64,000 nucleotides of DNA from Afipia felis ATCC 53690. Lineage in GTDB: Bacteria > Pseudomonadota > Alphaproteobacteria > Rhizobiales > Xanthobacteraceae. A program made the position numbers and the translations under genes. The notes below the pieces were generated by a model. The model did not search any database and was not told the origin of the DNA. It saw only the letters and a list, made by a program, of their open reading frames with translations. How positions within the stretch are numbered: the stretch's first letter is position 1; each line of letters opens with the position of its first letter. The DNA is taken from NCBI RefSeq assembly GCF_000314735.2, contig NZ_KB375270.1, forward strand, positions 1,736,001-1,800,000. The letters run 5' to 3'. Shown here one piece after another: positions 54,559 to 63,263 of this stretch.

Positions 54559-56109
54559 CTATTCCGCCGCGCCGTTGAGAGGCGACAGTTCGGCCTGCTG
54601 CAGAGGCTCCGGCACCTCGCAGCCCGTGGCGCAGCAACGGCCGGGTTGCTTCGAGACACGCTGTCCCTCGTCGAGAACACCGCGGTCGAGAAGGCTCTCC
54701 ACCAGCTCAACCTTCTCCATTACTGGATAGTTACGCCAGATCTCCCGCTTCATCGCTTCCGGTGAACCGCCGCCGTGAAGCGAGATCACCGAATACCAGC
54801 CCGCTTCGTGCGAGACCGTCAGGTCCTCAATGAAGCGCGCCACCTCGGCGCGCTGTTCGGTGGGAATATCCGGCCGGCCACCCATGACGGCCGCGAGCGA
54901 AGCCATAGTCTCGGGATTATGGTCTTCATCGGGGCCAGGCAGCGCAACGATCAAGCCGCCCGAAACATAATGCGCCACGCGGTGCATGTCGTAGATCTTG
55001 GTAGCGAGCAGAAGCTTGCCGATGTTGGAGAACACCGCATCCGGCATCACAGACCCGGCAGGATCCTTGGTGCAATAGACCGACGAGGCCACGCCGCAAG
55101 CATAGAAGCTCTCCGTGATGGTGATGAGTTCGACCATCGCTTCGCGGATATGGGAGTGCCGTTCGGCATCAAGACCGTTGGCCTCGATCATCAACGCTCC
55201 CGCACCGATCAGAAGATCGCCAAAGCCCGCGCGCGCGCCGATGCAGGAATGCCGGTGATGTGTGGCGTAGGAGGTTGTGAGAAAGCCGCCCTCCTCCGTC
55301 TCGCCCGCAAGAAAGACGCGGTCATGCGGAACAAACACGTCGTCGAAAATCACAACGCCGACCGACTGACCGTATTTGGCAGAGAATTTCGCTACTGCCT
55401 CGCCCGGACGTCCCGCCGGACGAGCGATGATCGTGACACCCGGCGCATCGCAGGGCACGGCGCAGCACACGGCGAAATCTTTGTCCTCCGGTGCGTGGGT
55501 GCGGCACGGCATCACCAGAAACTCGTGCATGTAAGGCGCACCGGTCACGATCGCCTTGGTGCCACGGATGACGATGCCGTCCCTGCGACGCTCCTTGATG
55601 TGGACGTAGACGTCCGGATTGATCTGCTTGCCGGGACGCTTGGAGCGATCGCCCTTGGCATCGGTCATCGCAATGCCGAGCGTGAGATCATTGTCCTGAA
55701 CGTGATGAAGGTAGGCGAGAAAGCGCTGGCTGTAGTCGGTGCCGTAGCGCTCGTCGGTCAAACGCGTCGATTGATACAGACCATTGAGAGCATCGTGCGC
55801 GAGATAACGCTGCGCGCAGCCAGAAGTCTTGCAGACGAGACGCACGGCTTCGAGCTTGTAGAGCAAGTCCTGCGAGTTCTCATCGATATGTAACATCCGG
55901 TTTACGACCTTGCCGGACGTGCCTTGCCGCGCCGTCATGAGCGGCGCGTGTTCCGCGCGCAGCGCAAAATCATAAGTGACGCCGACGCCGGCAATGCCGG
56001 GTGCAAGCAGCGGTTCATCGGCTACACTTTCCACCGCATTGCCGTTGACGAACACCCTCGGCTTGTAAGCGCGAAGGGATTCCCTGAAATCGGCCGCCGA
56101 CATCAACAT
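54559..56109 (-). CDS. 4-hydroxybutyryl-CoA dehydratase-like / HpaB family flavoprotein
   Basis: A 516-aa flavoprotein. The segment DLTLGIAMTDAKGDRSKRP and HIKERRRDGIVIRG are typical of 4-hydroxybutyryl-CoA dehydratase/vinylacetyl-CoA isomerase (AbfD). That enzyme holds a [4Fe-4S] cluster through Cys99, Cys103, His292 and Cys299. Here, by motif position, Cys98 and His285 remain but the other two are Tyr102 and Ala292; Cys289 falls at the AbfD Tyr296 position. A Cys-rich tail (CCATGC, near 490) is unusual. It may therefore be a cluster-free relative, closer to FAD monooxygenase or isomerase function. Divergent from a TetR gene. Confidence 0.75.
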   Translation of the reverse strand: MLMSAADFRESLRAYKPRVFVNGNAVESVADEPLLAPGIAGVGVTYDFALRAEHAPLMTARQGTSGKVVNRMLHIDENSQDLLYKLEAVRLVCKTSGCAQRYLAHDALNGLYQSTRLTDERYGTDYSQRFLAYLHHVQDNDLTLGIAMTDAKGDRSKRPGKQINPDVYVHIKERRRDGIVIRGTKAIVTGAPYMHEFLVMPCRTHAPEDKDFAVCCAVPCDAPGVTIIARPAGRPGEAVAKFSAKYGQSVGVVIFDDVFVPHDRVFLAGETEEGGFLTTSYATHHRHSCIGARAGFGDLLIGAGALMIEANGLDAERHSHIREAMVELITITESFYACGVASSVYCTKDPAGSVMPDAVFSNIGKLLLATKIYDMHRVAHYVSGGLIVALPGPDEDHNPETMASLAAVMGGRPDIPTEQRAEVARFIEDLTVSHEAGWYSVISLHGGGSPEAMKREIWRNYPVMEKVELVESLLDRGVLDEGQRVSKQPGRCCATGCEVPEPLQQAELSPLNGAAE

Positions 56110-56124
56110 GACGCATCTCGCTAT

Positions 56125-56157
56125 TGTTCAAATTATCGAACAGTGTTAGAATTCTAA
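56125..56157. promoter_or_regulatory. Palindromic sites in the AbfD-like/TetR divergent promoter
   Basis: Two structures: TGTTC (56125-56129) with GAACA (56138-56142), and the perfect 12-bp palindrome TTAGAATTCTAA at 56146-56157. They fill the 87 bases between the two starts, the usual place for a TetR operator. Which one is bound cannot be told. Confidence 0.5.
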
Positions 56158-56196
56158 TATAGTCGGCATTGCTGTCAAGTGAGCCTTGAAAACGAA

Positions 56197-56820
56197 ATGG
56201 TCGAAAAGCGGCAAACCCGGCGCCAGGCGGTCAGCGGACACAAGCGCGAACTCATTCTGGACGCCGCGAAACAGGTGTTCGCCGAGGAAGGGCTGGAGGG
56301 CGCAAGTCTGAGAGCGATCGCGGTCAAGGCCGGCTACACGCCGGCTGCACTCTACTTCCACTTCGAGTCCAAGGAAGACATCTACGCCGAGGTGCTAAAG
56401 GCCTCCCTTGCTTCGCTTGGCGCCACGGTCGATCAGGCAGTGGCACAGACAAGAACGGCGGCGCAGCGGCTGAAAGCCGCGGCGATGAGCTTCTTCACGT
56501 TCTATGCTGAGAACCCACGTGATCTCGATCTTGGGTTCTACCTGTTCCGCGGCGGCATGAAGCCATCCGGGCTCGGCCGCGAACGTGACGAAATCCTCAA
56601 CGTTGCTCTCGAAGCTGCGCTCCGGCCCATCGCCGACGCTGCGACCGAACTTGGCGCATCGCGGCAGAAAGCCAACCTGCTGATGGTTGACTGCTTTGCT
56701 CATGCCACCGGACTGCTCCTGTTGCTGCATACGGGACGCATCCGGATGTTCGGGGCATCTGCACAGGACCGGATGGAAGCCTACGTCAAGGACCTGATCG
56801 CCCATCTTTCCGAAGGGTAG
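56197..56820 (+). CDS. TetR family regulator
   Basis: A 207-aa repressor-type regulator with the N-terminal helix-turn-helix (LRAIAVKAGYTPAALYFHF) after KRELILDAAKQVFAEEG. An upstream GTG at 56179 would add six residues; neither has a strong ribosome site, so the start is uncertain. The ligand domain is the common all-helical type. It is four bases upstream of an isochorismatase-type gene and divergent from the AbfD-like gene, so it may control both. Confidence 0.85.
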   Translation: MVEKRQTRRQAVSGHKRELILDAAKQVFAEEGLEGASLRAIAVKAGYTPAALYFHFESKEDIYAEVLKASLASLGATVDQAVAQTRTAAQRLKAAAMSFFTFYAENPRDLDLGFYLFRGGMKPSGLGRERDEILNVALEAALRPIADAATELGASRQKANLLMVDCFAHATGLLLLLHTGRIRMFGASAQDRMEAYVKDLIAHLSEG

Positions 56821-56824
56821 GACC

Positions 56825-57364
56825 ATGCTCACAATCGACCCCCAGCGTTCCCTGCTCCTCATCATCGATTTCCAGTCGCGCCTCATGCCTGCAATCGACG
56901 CAGGTGCGACTGCCGTCCGAAATGCGAACAGGCTTATCGGCATGGCGGAGCTGGTCGACATTCCTTGCATCTTCACAGAGCAGAACGCCAAGGGTCTCGG
57001 ATCAACCGTCGAGGACCTGCCCGTTGAGAAAGGCAAACTGATTCACAAGCAATTCTTCGATGCCTGCCGGGAGAACAGCTTTCTGGACCACATTCCCATT
57101 GATGCCCACGTCGTCGTCGCAGGATGTGAGGCACATGTTTGCGTGCAGCAGACAGTGCTCGGGCTACTGAATGCGCACCGCACGACCTACGTGGTCCGCG
57201 ACGCGCTCGGCTCGCGCCGCCCGGAAGACAAGGAAACCGCGATCCTGCGCATGGAGAGACATGGCGCTGAGATCGTCACGACCGAGATGGTGGTGTTTGA
57301 ATGGCTTCAGACGGCCGAACATCCAGGATTTCGGGACGCAATCGCGCTGATTAAGGAGAAGTGA
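56825..57364 (+). CDS. Isochorismatase family cysteine hydrolase
   Basis: A 179-aa hydrolase with the family's Asp-Lys-Cys triad apparent as Asp15 (IIDFQSR), Lys75 (HKQFFDAC) and Cys106 (GCEAHVCV). Members act on amides, ureas and vinyl ethers; small members of this size are often amidohydrolases of unknown substrate. AGGACC precedes the ATG. Co-transcribed with the TetR gene. Confidence 0.85.
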   Translation: MLTIDPQRSLLLIIDFQSRLMPAIDAGATAVRNANRLIGMAELVDIPCIFTEQNAKGLGSTVEDLPVEKGKLIHKQFFDACRENSFLDHIPIDAHVVVAGCEAHVCVQQTVLGLLNAHRTTYVVRDALGSRRPEDKETAILRMERHGAEIVTTEMVVFEWLQTAEHPGFRDAIALIKEK

Positions 57365-57572
57365 CGACGCGTGCCTTGCGTCTTCAGTCGCGGAAATTAC
57401 AGAAGATTTTTCTCAAGATAGCCGCCGAGGTCCGATGGCGAGCATCGAGCTTCCACATGAATTGACGTAGCCGCACCTAAGATAGAGGTAGCGACTTGCA
57501 CCACTTCATCGACGCAGGGATAATTTTTTGTATATTTCTCAAATAGTTATGAGGAAATTTCTGCCTAGCCGA

Positions 57573-57648
57573 CGGCAAAAAATGCCGCCTCATCCCCTGG
57601 GAATGAGGCTGCCGGACAGAGCGTTTACGCGTCCGCGGCAGCCTCGTT
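57573..57648. repeat. Strong hairpins in the 57.4-58.0 kb gap
   Basis: CGGCA (57573-57577) and TGCCG (57583-57587) flank five A. Then GAGGCTGCCG (57605-57614) pairs with CGGCAGCCTC (57636-57645), extending outward through a G-U pair to about 13 bp, with a 21-base loop that also holds GAC/GTC. There is no T-run after the larger stem on either strand, so it looks like a structured RNA or protein site rather than a standard terminator. Confidence 0.45.
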
Positions 57649-57687
57649 GAGGGCCGCAGCCAAGCGAATCGGACACGCGATTTGATC

Positions 57688-57843
57688 GTGAAAGAATCAA
57701 AATTCCCGCAGGCGTGCAAACAATTAGTGGACGCCAGCATGGGTTTCGGACGCGCGACGATATCGATCGGCCGAGCCGTTTCGTCCTTCCTGCTAGCCAT
57801 CGTTCGCGCGCCGCCCGAATCATCCTTCTTCGAGCGATTTTGA
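57688..57843 (+). CDS. Doubtful 51-aa open frame
   Basis: GTG at 57688 (or TTG at 57682) opens a 51-residue frame ending TGA at 57841. It includes a hydrophobic stretch AVSSFLLAIV and ends in FFERF. There is no Shine-Dalgarno and no recognised homologue, so it is listed only because the gap is otherwise empty. Confidence 0.2.
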   Translation: MKESKFPQACKQLVDASMGFGRATISIGRAVSSFLLAIVRAPPESSFFERF

Positions 57844-57962
57844 GAGGAACGTAACGGTTAACAAGAATTAACTGATTTCCGGGGGCTCCCTTCCGATCAA
57901 CTTCGCCTGATTTTCGCCTGAGCCCCGTTTATCTGACAAGATTCTTGGCGGGCGAGTTTGCA

Positions 57963-60470
57963 ATGGAAACCGGGTTGAGAGGCGCGCCGATCGGGGCAAG
58001 CGCGCATGCGAGGGCTTATTCCTTCGACATCTTTGATACTTTTCTGCTTCGTGCCTGCACGACACCGGACGGCGTTTATGAACGGGCATTTCAGCTGGCG
58101 CTCGGCGACAGGCTGCCGCCCGAAGCCGCGCTCAGCTACGTCCAGCATCGCATCCAGGCCGAGGCCAGAGCACGCGCCGCCGCTCGAGAGACCCGCAAAA
58201 CAATCGAAGTGGGGATCGAGGACATCTATGCGCTCTTTCCATTCCGGCTGTTCGGCCTTGACCGAATGGCCCTTCAGGATTTAGCCGACGCGGAATTTCA
58301 GGCCGAACTGGAGCTTTGCCGCGCAAATCTGGAAGTGAGCAAGCTATATCGAACGGCCCAACAGGACGGACAAAAGGTTGGCTTCATCTCCGACACCTAT
58401 TGGAGCTCCGAACAGCTCGGGATGCTGCTCAGGCATTGCGCTCCCGGTCTCACCTGGGACTTCCTGTTCGCCTCATGCGAGCACGGGACCGGCAAAAGCG
58501 ACAAGCTCTTTACACGCTACCTCGCTGGGCAGGGGCTCGATCCGTCTCGAGCGACACATATCGGCGACAATCCGCATGCCGATATCAAAGGCGCGCGGCG
58601 TCACGGCATCCGGACTCGATTTTATCCGCAGGCCACCGGATCGATGTTCGCTCAGTTTCAACGCGAAGATGCGGCCTACCAGACTCTCTGCCTGCGGCAC
58701 CATTCACGCCTCGATGCAGGCGCGCGCACGCTTCGCCGCATCGTCGCGGCAAACACGCCCCGGCGATCGCCCGGCTTCACCCTCGGCGTGACGACGCTGG
58801 GACCCGTCATGAATGCTTTCGACGCGTTCATAGAACGAAAACTCGCACAATTGCGGCGCGACGGCTCGACAGTGCAGGTCGCCTTTCTCGGCCGCGACGG
58901 CTTTCTTCCCCACCGCATCTGGTCGCAGCCTCAACACCAGGCCGGCTTCTACATCGAAATTAACCGCCGCGTGAGCCTGATCGCGTCCGCAACGACGATC
59001 GAACCGCTGGTCGACCTGTTCAAAAAGATCGACAGCACAAAGATCGATGCCGCGACCTTCGAAAAGATCGTGAAAGTGCTGCCCGATCCGGTGTTTCAAT
59101 TTTTCCTGCGTTACCGCGACGGGATCGCGACAGCCAAGGAACTCGCCGAGGCGCTGCCGACACTGCTCGATCAGCAACAGATCGCCCGGATCGCGGCCGC
59201 AACCCGCGCCGCCCTGCTGGGCTATCTACGGCGCCAGATACCGAATTTCGACACCTGCACCGACCTCATGCTGGTCGATCTCGGCTATTCCGGCAGCGTG
59301 CAGAAATCGCTCAGGCGCATTTTCGATCATGAAGGCATCAACATCCGCCTGCACGGCACTTATCTGCTGAGCCTCGATGACAGCTATGACGATATCGATC
59401 CTGACGACACCGCGAGCGGGTTCATCTCGGATCTGACGGTTTCTCCGCACGTCAAGCGCATATTCTTGCGCAATGTCGCGCCGCTCGAACAGATCTGCTG
59501 TTCGGATGAAGGATCGGTCCGGGATTATCGCAAGTCGAAGGTTTATCGCGAGGCCGACCTCAGATCGCCAGAACAGCTTGCGCTGGTCCGGGACATTCAG
59601 GCGGGCGCCATAGCCTTCGTTAACGCCGCGCGCGAACACGCGCGGCATTACCGGCTGGAGCCTTTTTCCGACATCACGCCTTCAGCGAATTGGAGCGCCG
59701 CGATCCTGGGTCGGTTGCTGCTGTTGCCCAGCGACAGCGAACTGACCTTGCTGGGAAAGTTGCAGCACGACGTCAACCTCGGCACCACGACAATGGCGCC
59801 GATGCTGGATTCGAAAACACTGCTGCAACTCGAAACTGCACGCGGTCTGCCCATCGCCTGCACCGCACCCGCGCCTCCCATGTGGCTGGCCGGCAGCTTC
59901 AACGATATTACGCCCGCGATGGGCTACCTTTACGCGCTGTTCGGCGCCAATCGCCTGCCCGGCGATATCTTCGGCGACGTCAAATGCAGCAATATCGGAA
60001 TCGGATTGTTCGGCAAGGACGGCTCGTCTGCCATGGAGCGGGTGGCTGTCTATCGCAACGGCATGGGCGATTTGCGTGTTCGAATCCCCCTGACCCGCGC
60101 GATGAACCTCGAGACCATCGCCATTCCCATCGCCCAGATTGCGAGGGAGGGAATCCTGCGCGGCATCTATGCTCAATACGGCAAGAGCGTGCAGCAGGCA
60201 GCGGCAAACGCACAACCGGAACAACTGTCCGCGGATCGGATGATCGCCGCCGGTCTCGATCTCTCAGGCAAATATTACCGCGCCGGGAATGAGGACGGTT
60301 GCCTGCTCGTCAAGCCGGGCCATCTGAAATCGGACGTAATGATTCTTACGGTCGGAATATCCCCGCTCGACGCAACCCGCTCGCCTCGCGTCGAAGGAAA
60401 CGACGAATTCGAAGATGCTCTCAAGGCTGACTTGCTCGACCCTTCTCCGGACAACACCACCGCACAATAA
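57963..60470 (+). CDS. Large protein with N-terminal HAD-like domain, probably glycan related
   Basis: An 835-aa protein. ATG at 57963 follows GGGCGAG; the TTG at 57945 is less likely. The N-terminal HAD fold has motif I FDIFDTFLLR (Asp22, Asp25), motif II SDT (143-145), Lys178, and motif IV GDNPHAD (201-207), so a phosphatase or phosphotransferase active site seems complete. A second region, residues about 270-460, begins VAFLGRDGFLPHRIW (307-320), a FLxRDG motif seen beside sugar-transferase domains in capsule-type proteins. The rest is unassigned. I infer a surface-polysaccharide role; the two genes that follow support it. Confidence 0.6.
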   Translation: METGLRGAPIGASAHARAYSFDIFDTFLLRACTTPDGVYERAFQLALGDRLPPEAALSYVQHRIQAEARARAAARETRKTIEVGIEDIYALFPFRLFGLDRMALQDLADAEFQAELELCRANLEVSKLYRTAQQDGQKVGFISDTYWSSEQLGMLLRHCAPGLTWDFLFASCEHGTGKSDKLFTRYLAGQGLDPSRATHIGDNPHADIKGARRHGIRTRFYPQATGSMFAQFQREDAAYQTLCLRHHSRLDAGARTLRRIVAANTPRRSPGFTLGVTTLGPVMNAFDAFIERKLAQLRRDGSTVQVAFLGRDGFLPHRIWSQPQHQAGFYIEINRRVSLIASATTIEPLVDLFKKIDSTKIDAATFEKIVKVLPDPVFQFFLRYRDGIATAKELAEALPTLLDQQQIARIAAATRAALLGYLRRQIPNFDTCTDLMLVDLGYSGSVQKSLRRIFDHEGINIRLHGTYLLSLDDSYDDIDPDDTASGFISDLTVSPHVKRIFLRNVAPLEQICCSDEGSVRDYRKSKVYREADLRSPEQLALVRDIQAGAIAFVNAAREHARHYRLEPFSDITPSANWSAAILGRLLLLPSDSELTLLGKLQHDVNLGTTTMAPMLDSKTLLQLETARGLPIACTAPAPPMWLAGSFNDITPAMGYLYALFGANRLPGDIFGDVKCSNIGIGLFGKDGSSAMERVAVYRNGMGDLRVRIPLTRAMNLETIAIPIAQIAREGILRGIYAQYGKSVQQAAANAQPEQLSADRMIAAGLDLSGKYYRAGNEDGCLLVKPGHLKSDVMILTVGISPLDATRSPRVEGNDEFEDALKADLLDPSPDNTTAQ

Positions 60471-60537
60471 CGCACCCACCTGCCATTTCCGCCGCCCGGA
60501 TTTCGTCCTTTGTCCGTAGAAGAACAAAGGGCGGCAC

Positions 60538-61920
60538 ATGATGATTCAACACAACAGCGAAGCCGTGACAGCTTCGCCATCCAGCATCGCAGACGCATTT
60601 CTCTCGAACAACCAAATCCGGATGTCGGCCCGGCATCGGGCGCTTCTCACATGGCTTATCACTCGGTTCGGAACGCCGCTGATCTGGGGGAAACAGCACA
60701 GCCTCCCGGCGGAGACCAAGCTTGTCGCCGTGCTCGAGCCTCCGAGCGGGCCAGCCGCCGACATCCTCTATCGCGCGCTTTCTCCCGATTGCGTTGTCTT
60801 TATTCCCTACAGCGAGAACCCCGCTTTCGATTTCCTCAAATCGAAGTTGAAAGATTTCGGCACCGTCGGTGCCTCTCCGTCGGACGGCCCGCATGAGCTA
60901 TGGTGGGGCGGCCTCAAGTGGGGGCAGGCGCTGAAAACCGCGCCCAAGATCCAAAGCCCCGTCGTCGCCTCTTGTTATCCGCGAAATACCGACGCAGCCA
61001 CCGTGGCAAGACTGAAGCGATCGCTAACCGCGCTTGGACTCGACATGGTGATCGAACCTGTCGAGACGAGGATACCGAACCAACTTCATAGTTCGGAAAA
61101 AGCCCGCTTCATTCAGAAAGTTCACGAAAAGTGCACTAGGCCGGTTCTGTGGGTGGACTTTGATTCTTCCTTCGAGGCCCTGCCCTCCCTGCTCGAAAAG
61201 GTCGAATGCGACTTTGCGGTTCACAAGTGGAATCACTGGGAAATGTCCCCGCGCATTCTTTGCTTCGGGCCTAGCGAAGCCGCAGGGCATTTGCTCCGCA
61301 TCTGGCGCGAACTCTCGGTGGCCTATCCGGATGTCTGGGATGGTTATGTTCTCGACCAGGCGTGGAGCTTCGTCTCCTCACAAATTCCGTTGCGGACAGT
61401 GTGGCTGCCTCGCTCCTATCACGCGGTATCCGCCAGACACGATCCCAACAACCTGCCGATCGTCGTTCACAACATCGAGCCAACCATCCACGATCTCGGC
61501 GCAGACCAAGGCTTTCCGAAAGAATTGCGGGCCGCAAGACGCGCTTCGCGGATCGGCGCATCCGAGGCGCTAATCATCATGAGATCCGAGCAGACCATTC
61601 ATGGGTCGATATCCGTCATTCTCGCGGGCATACGGTCCGCAAGCGCACAAGCGGTGGCGGAAACCGTCGATGCTGTCGTCGACGCATTCAAGAGCGATCC
61701 CGCCGGATTCAACCGGCTCGAGCTCTCGCTCTGCGCGTGGGCGCAGGATGTAAACGCCGCGACGGCAATCGCATCCGCGGCAAACCACCGGATTCTGCAA
61801 ATTACACCGGACAGAAAACCCAGCATCGATTTATTCCGCCGTCTGGCCAATACTGGCATGGGGATCGTGAGCCTGCTTGTCTCCGAGGCACCCAGCATCG
61901 CACCCGCAACCCTTCACTGA
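60538..61920 (+). CDS. DxD glycosyltransferase-like protein
   Basis: A 460-aa protein with no membrane segments. The stretch PVLWVDFDSSF puts a DxD motif at Asp207-Phe-Asp209, the metal/nucleotide-sugar site of GT-A glycosyltransferases, followed by a DFAVHKWNHW segment that could hold acceptor residues. AAAGGG precedes the ATG. It lies 67 bases after the HAD-domain gene. Family not recognised; assignment as a transferase is from motif and context. Confidence 0.5.
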   Translation: MMIQHNSEAVTASPSSIADAFLSNNQIRMSARHRALLTWLITRFGTPLIWGKQHSLPAETKLVAVLEPPSGPAADILYRALSPDCVVFIPYSENPAFDFLKSKLKDFGTVGASPSDGPHELWWGGLKWGQALKTAPKIQSPVVASCYPRNTDAATVARLKRSLTALGLDMVIEPVETRIPNQLHSSEKARFIQKVHEKCTRPVLWVDFDSSFEALPSLLEKVECDFAVHKWNHWEMSPRILCFGPSEAAGHLLRIWRELSVAYPDVWDGYVLDQAWSFVSSQIPLRTVWLPRSYHAVSARHDPNNLPIVVHNIEPTIHDLGADQGFPKELRAARRASRIGASEALIIMRSEQTIHGSISVILAGIRSASAQAVAETVDAVVDAFKSDPAGFNRLELSLCAWAQDVNAATAIASAANHRILQITPDRKPSIDLFRRLANTGMGIVSLLVSEAPSIAPATLH

Positions 61921-61967
61921 GTTTCGTTGCATACCGCCAGCGCCGATAACCGAACAGGCCGAACACC

Positions 61968-62726
61968 ATGCTCAAGCAGATTGTCCTTCTTACCGCCCAG
62001 CGCGGTCAACAACTGGCGATCACGCAACTTATGCAGGCACATAATCCGTCCTTATCGTTTCGTTACGCATTGACGGGGGACGACCTGCAAGCCATCGATC
62101 CGGCAGTTCTGGTCAATGCAAGATTGATCGCCTTCACATCCGGAACCATCGTACCGCGGCATATTCTCAACGCCCTTGGCCACGGCGCCTATAACTTCCA
62201 CCCTGGGCCGCCCACCTATGCGGGCTGGGCGCCGGCGCATTTCGCACTCTATGACGGGGTTGAGCAGTTCGGTGCGACGGCGCATGAAATGGCGGCGCAC
62301 GTCGATGCCGGCCCCATTGTCGGCGTCGAATCTTTTTCAATTCAGCAAAACATCGGCGTGCGCGAACTCGAACAGGTCGCCTTTATCCGCCTGGCATTTC
62401 TGTTCTGGCGCATGTCGAAGGAGCTCGCGACGCACGAAGCTCCCCTGCCGACGCTCCCGATCCACTGGAGCGGAACGAAAAGCACGCGGCAGATGTATAT
62501 CGATATGTGCCGCCTTCCGGACGATATCTCGAAGGAAGAGATGGCGCGGCGAATTCGCGCGTTCAGCGACGATTTTCGGGGCATCTATCCCACGATCACC
62601 ATGCATGGATTCGAGTTTCGATGCACACAAGCTGCAACTGTCGAGCGAAAGCCAGTTGCGGAGGCAGACAGCCCCCCACATCTTAAAGTCATTGCGGAAG
62701 CACCCGCATTGGCGTTAAGCGCATAA
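61968..62726 (+). CDS. Formyltransferase-fold protein, possible sugar N-formyltransferase
   Basis: A 252-aa protein of the methionyl-tRNA/sugar formyltransferase fold. The catalytic Asn-His-Asp set is visible as Asn76 and His78 (YNFHPG) and Asp113 (HVDAGPIV), and the segment GWAPAHFAL follows the His as in formyl-transferring enzymes using 10-formyl-tetrahydrofolate. It lacks the tRNA-binding C-terminal domain and is too short for Fmt. Third of three neighbouring genes, so an amino-sugar or amine acceptor on a surface glycan is inferred. Confidence 0.65.
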   Translation: MLKQIVLLTAQRGQQLAITQLMQAHNPSLSFRYALTGDDLQAIDPAVLVNARLIAFTSGTIVPRHILNALGHGAYNFHPGPPTYAGWAPAHFALYDGVEQFGATAHEMAAHVDAGPIVGVESFSIQQNIGVRELEQVAFIRLAFLFWRMSKELATHEAPLPTLPIHWSGTKSTRQMYIDMCRLPDDISKEEMARRIRAFSDDFRGIYPTITMHGFEFRCTQAATVERKPVAEADSPPHLKVIAEAPALALSA

Positions 62727-63263
62727 ACCGCCATACCAAACCGGTCGATTATCAAGCGTATCGTTCCTCCGGGGTCACGAAAATGCCAAGACATGCGCAT
62801 TCGTTAATCGCAGTCGTTGTTCTCATCGCAACATTCGTCGCTGGGTATTTCTCCGCTCCTTACATTGATCAGCGCCTCACCGATTTTTCGGCCGGAGCCC
62901 GATAAAATACTCGCCATCGCTTTTTTGTGATTTCTTCAAGAGAGAGCGTTTGCAAGCACAGTATTTCCTCCGCGACGTTTCTGGGCATGTTCTTCGAAGA
63001 AATCGACGTAGCCGATGTCATCGCTGGAGCAGTGATGGTCGACGGCAAGGATTTCGAAATGGCCAATAATCAACCGTCGTCCGTTGGGGCCGTCCGGCCA
63101 CACAAAACTCACCGTCGTCTTCAGCACCGCATTCACGCTGACCGGATAACTTTTACTACCTCCTTTGGTGTCGAACAGATAAGCTTACCCGCTGCGATGC
63201 CGTTCCTCGTACTAGGAAGGCTTGATGTTTTCGTAGGACGGGGCCTCATATAGGAGGACTTCC
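62727..63263. other. 537-base gap holding one small open frame
   Basis: Apart from the 40-codon frame at 62783-62905 nothing is recognisable between the formyltransferase and GYD-domain genes. Longer open frames on both strands in this stretch (for example 62927-63253) have no ribosome site or domain and look like chance. Confidence 0.5.
62783..62905 (+). CDS. Possible 40-aa single-pass membrane peptide
   Basis: ATG at 62783 opens 41 codons to TAA at 62903. The product has a short basic start (MPRHAHS), a strongly hydrophobic segment (LIAVVVLIATFVAGYF), then a polar tail ending in SAGAR, the layout of a small anchored protein. GGGG lies 8 to 12 bases before the ATG. Sixty bases after the formyltransferase stop. 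Could be real and co-transcribed with the three-gene set; evidence is only shape. Confidence 0.4.
   Translation: MPRHAHSLIAVVVLIATFVAGYFSAPYIDQRLTDFSAGAR

Larger units (their letters stand above)
57365..57962. other. 598-base gap with hairpins, no clear gene
   Basis: This is one of the two longest gaps in the window, with alternating AT-rich and GC-rich stretches. It contains two hairpins listed separately and a 51-codon open frame (57688-57843) that is listed as doubtful. Possible contents are a promoter region for the HAD-domain gene, a small RNA, or a decayed gene. No homology was recognised. Confidence 0.5.

Noticed and set aside
57366..57382. GACGC/GCGTC hairpin after the isochorismatase-type gene as terminator
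   Set aside because: Only a 5-bp stem and no T-run.
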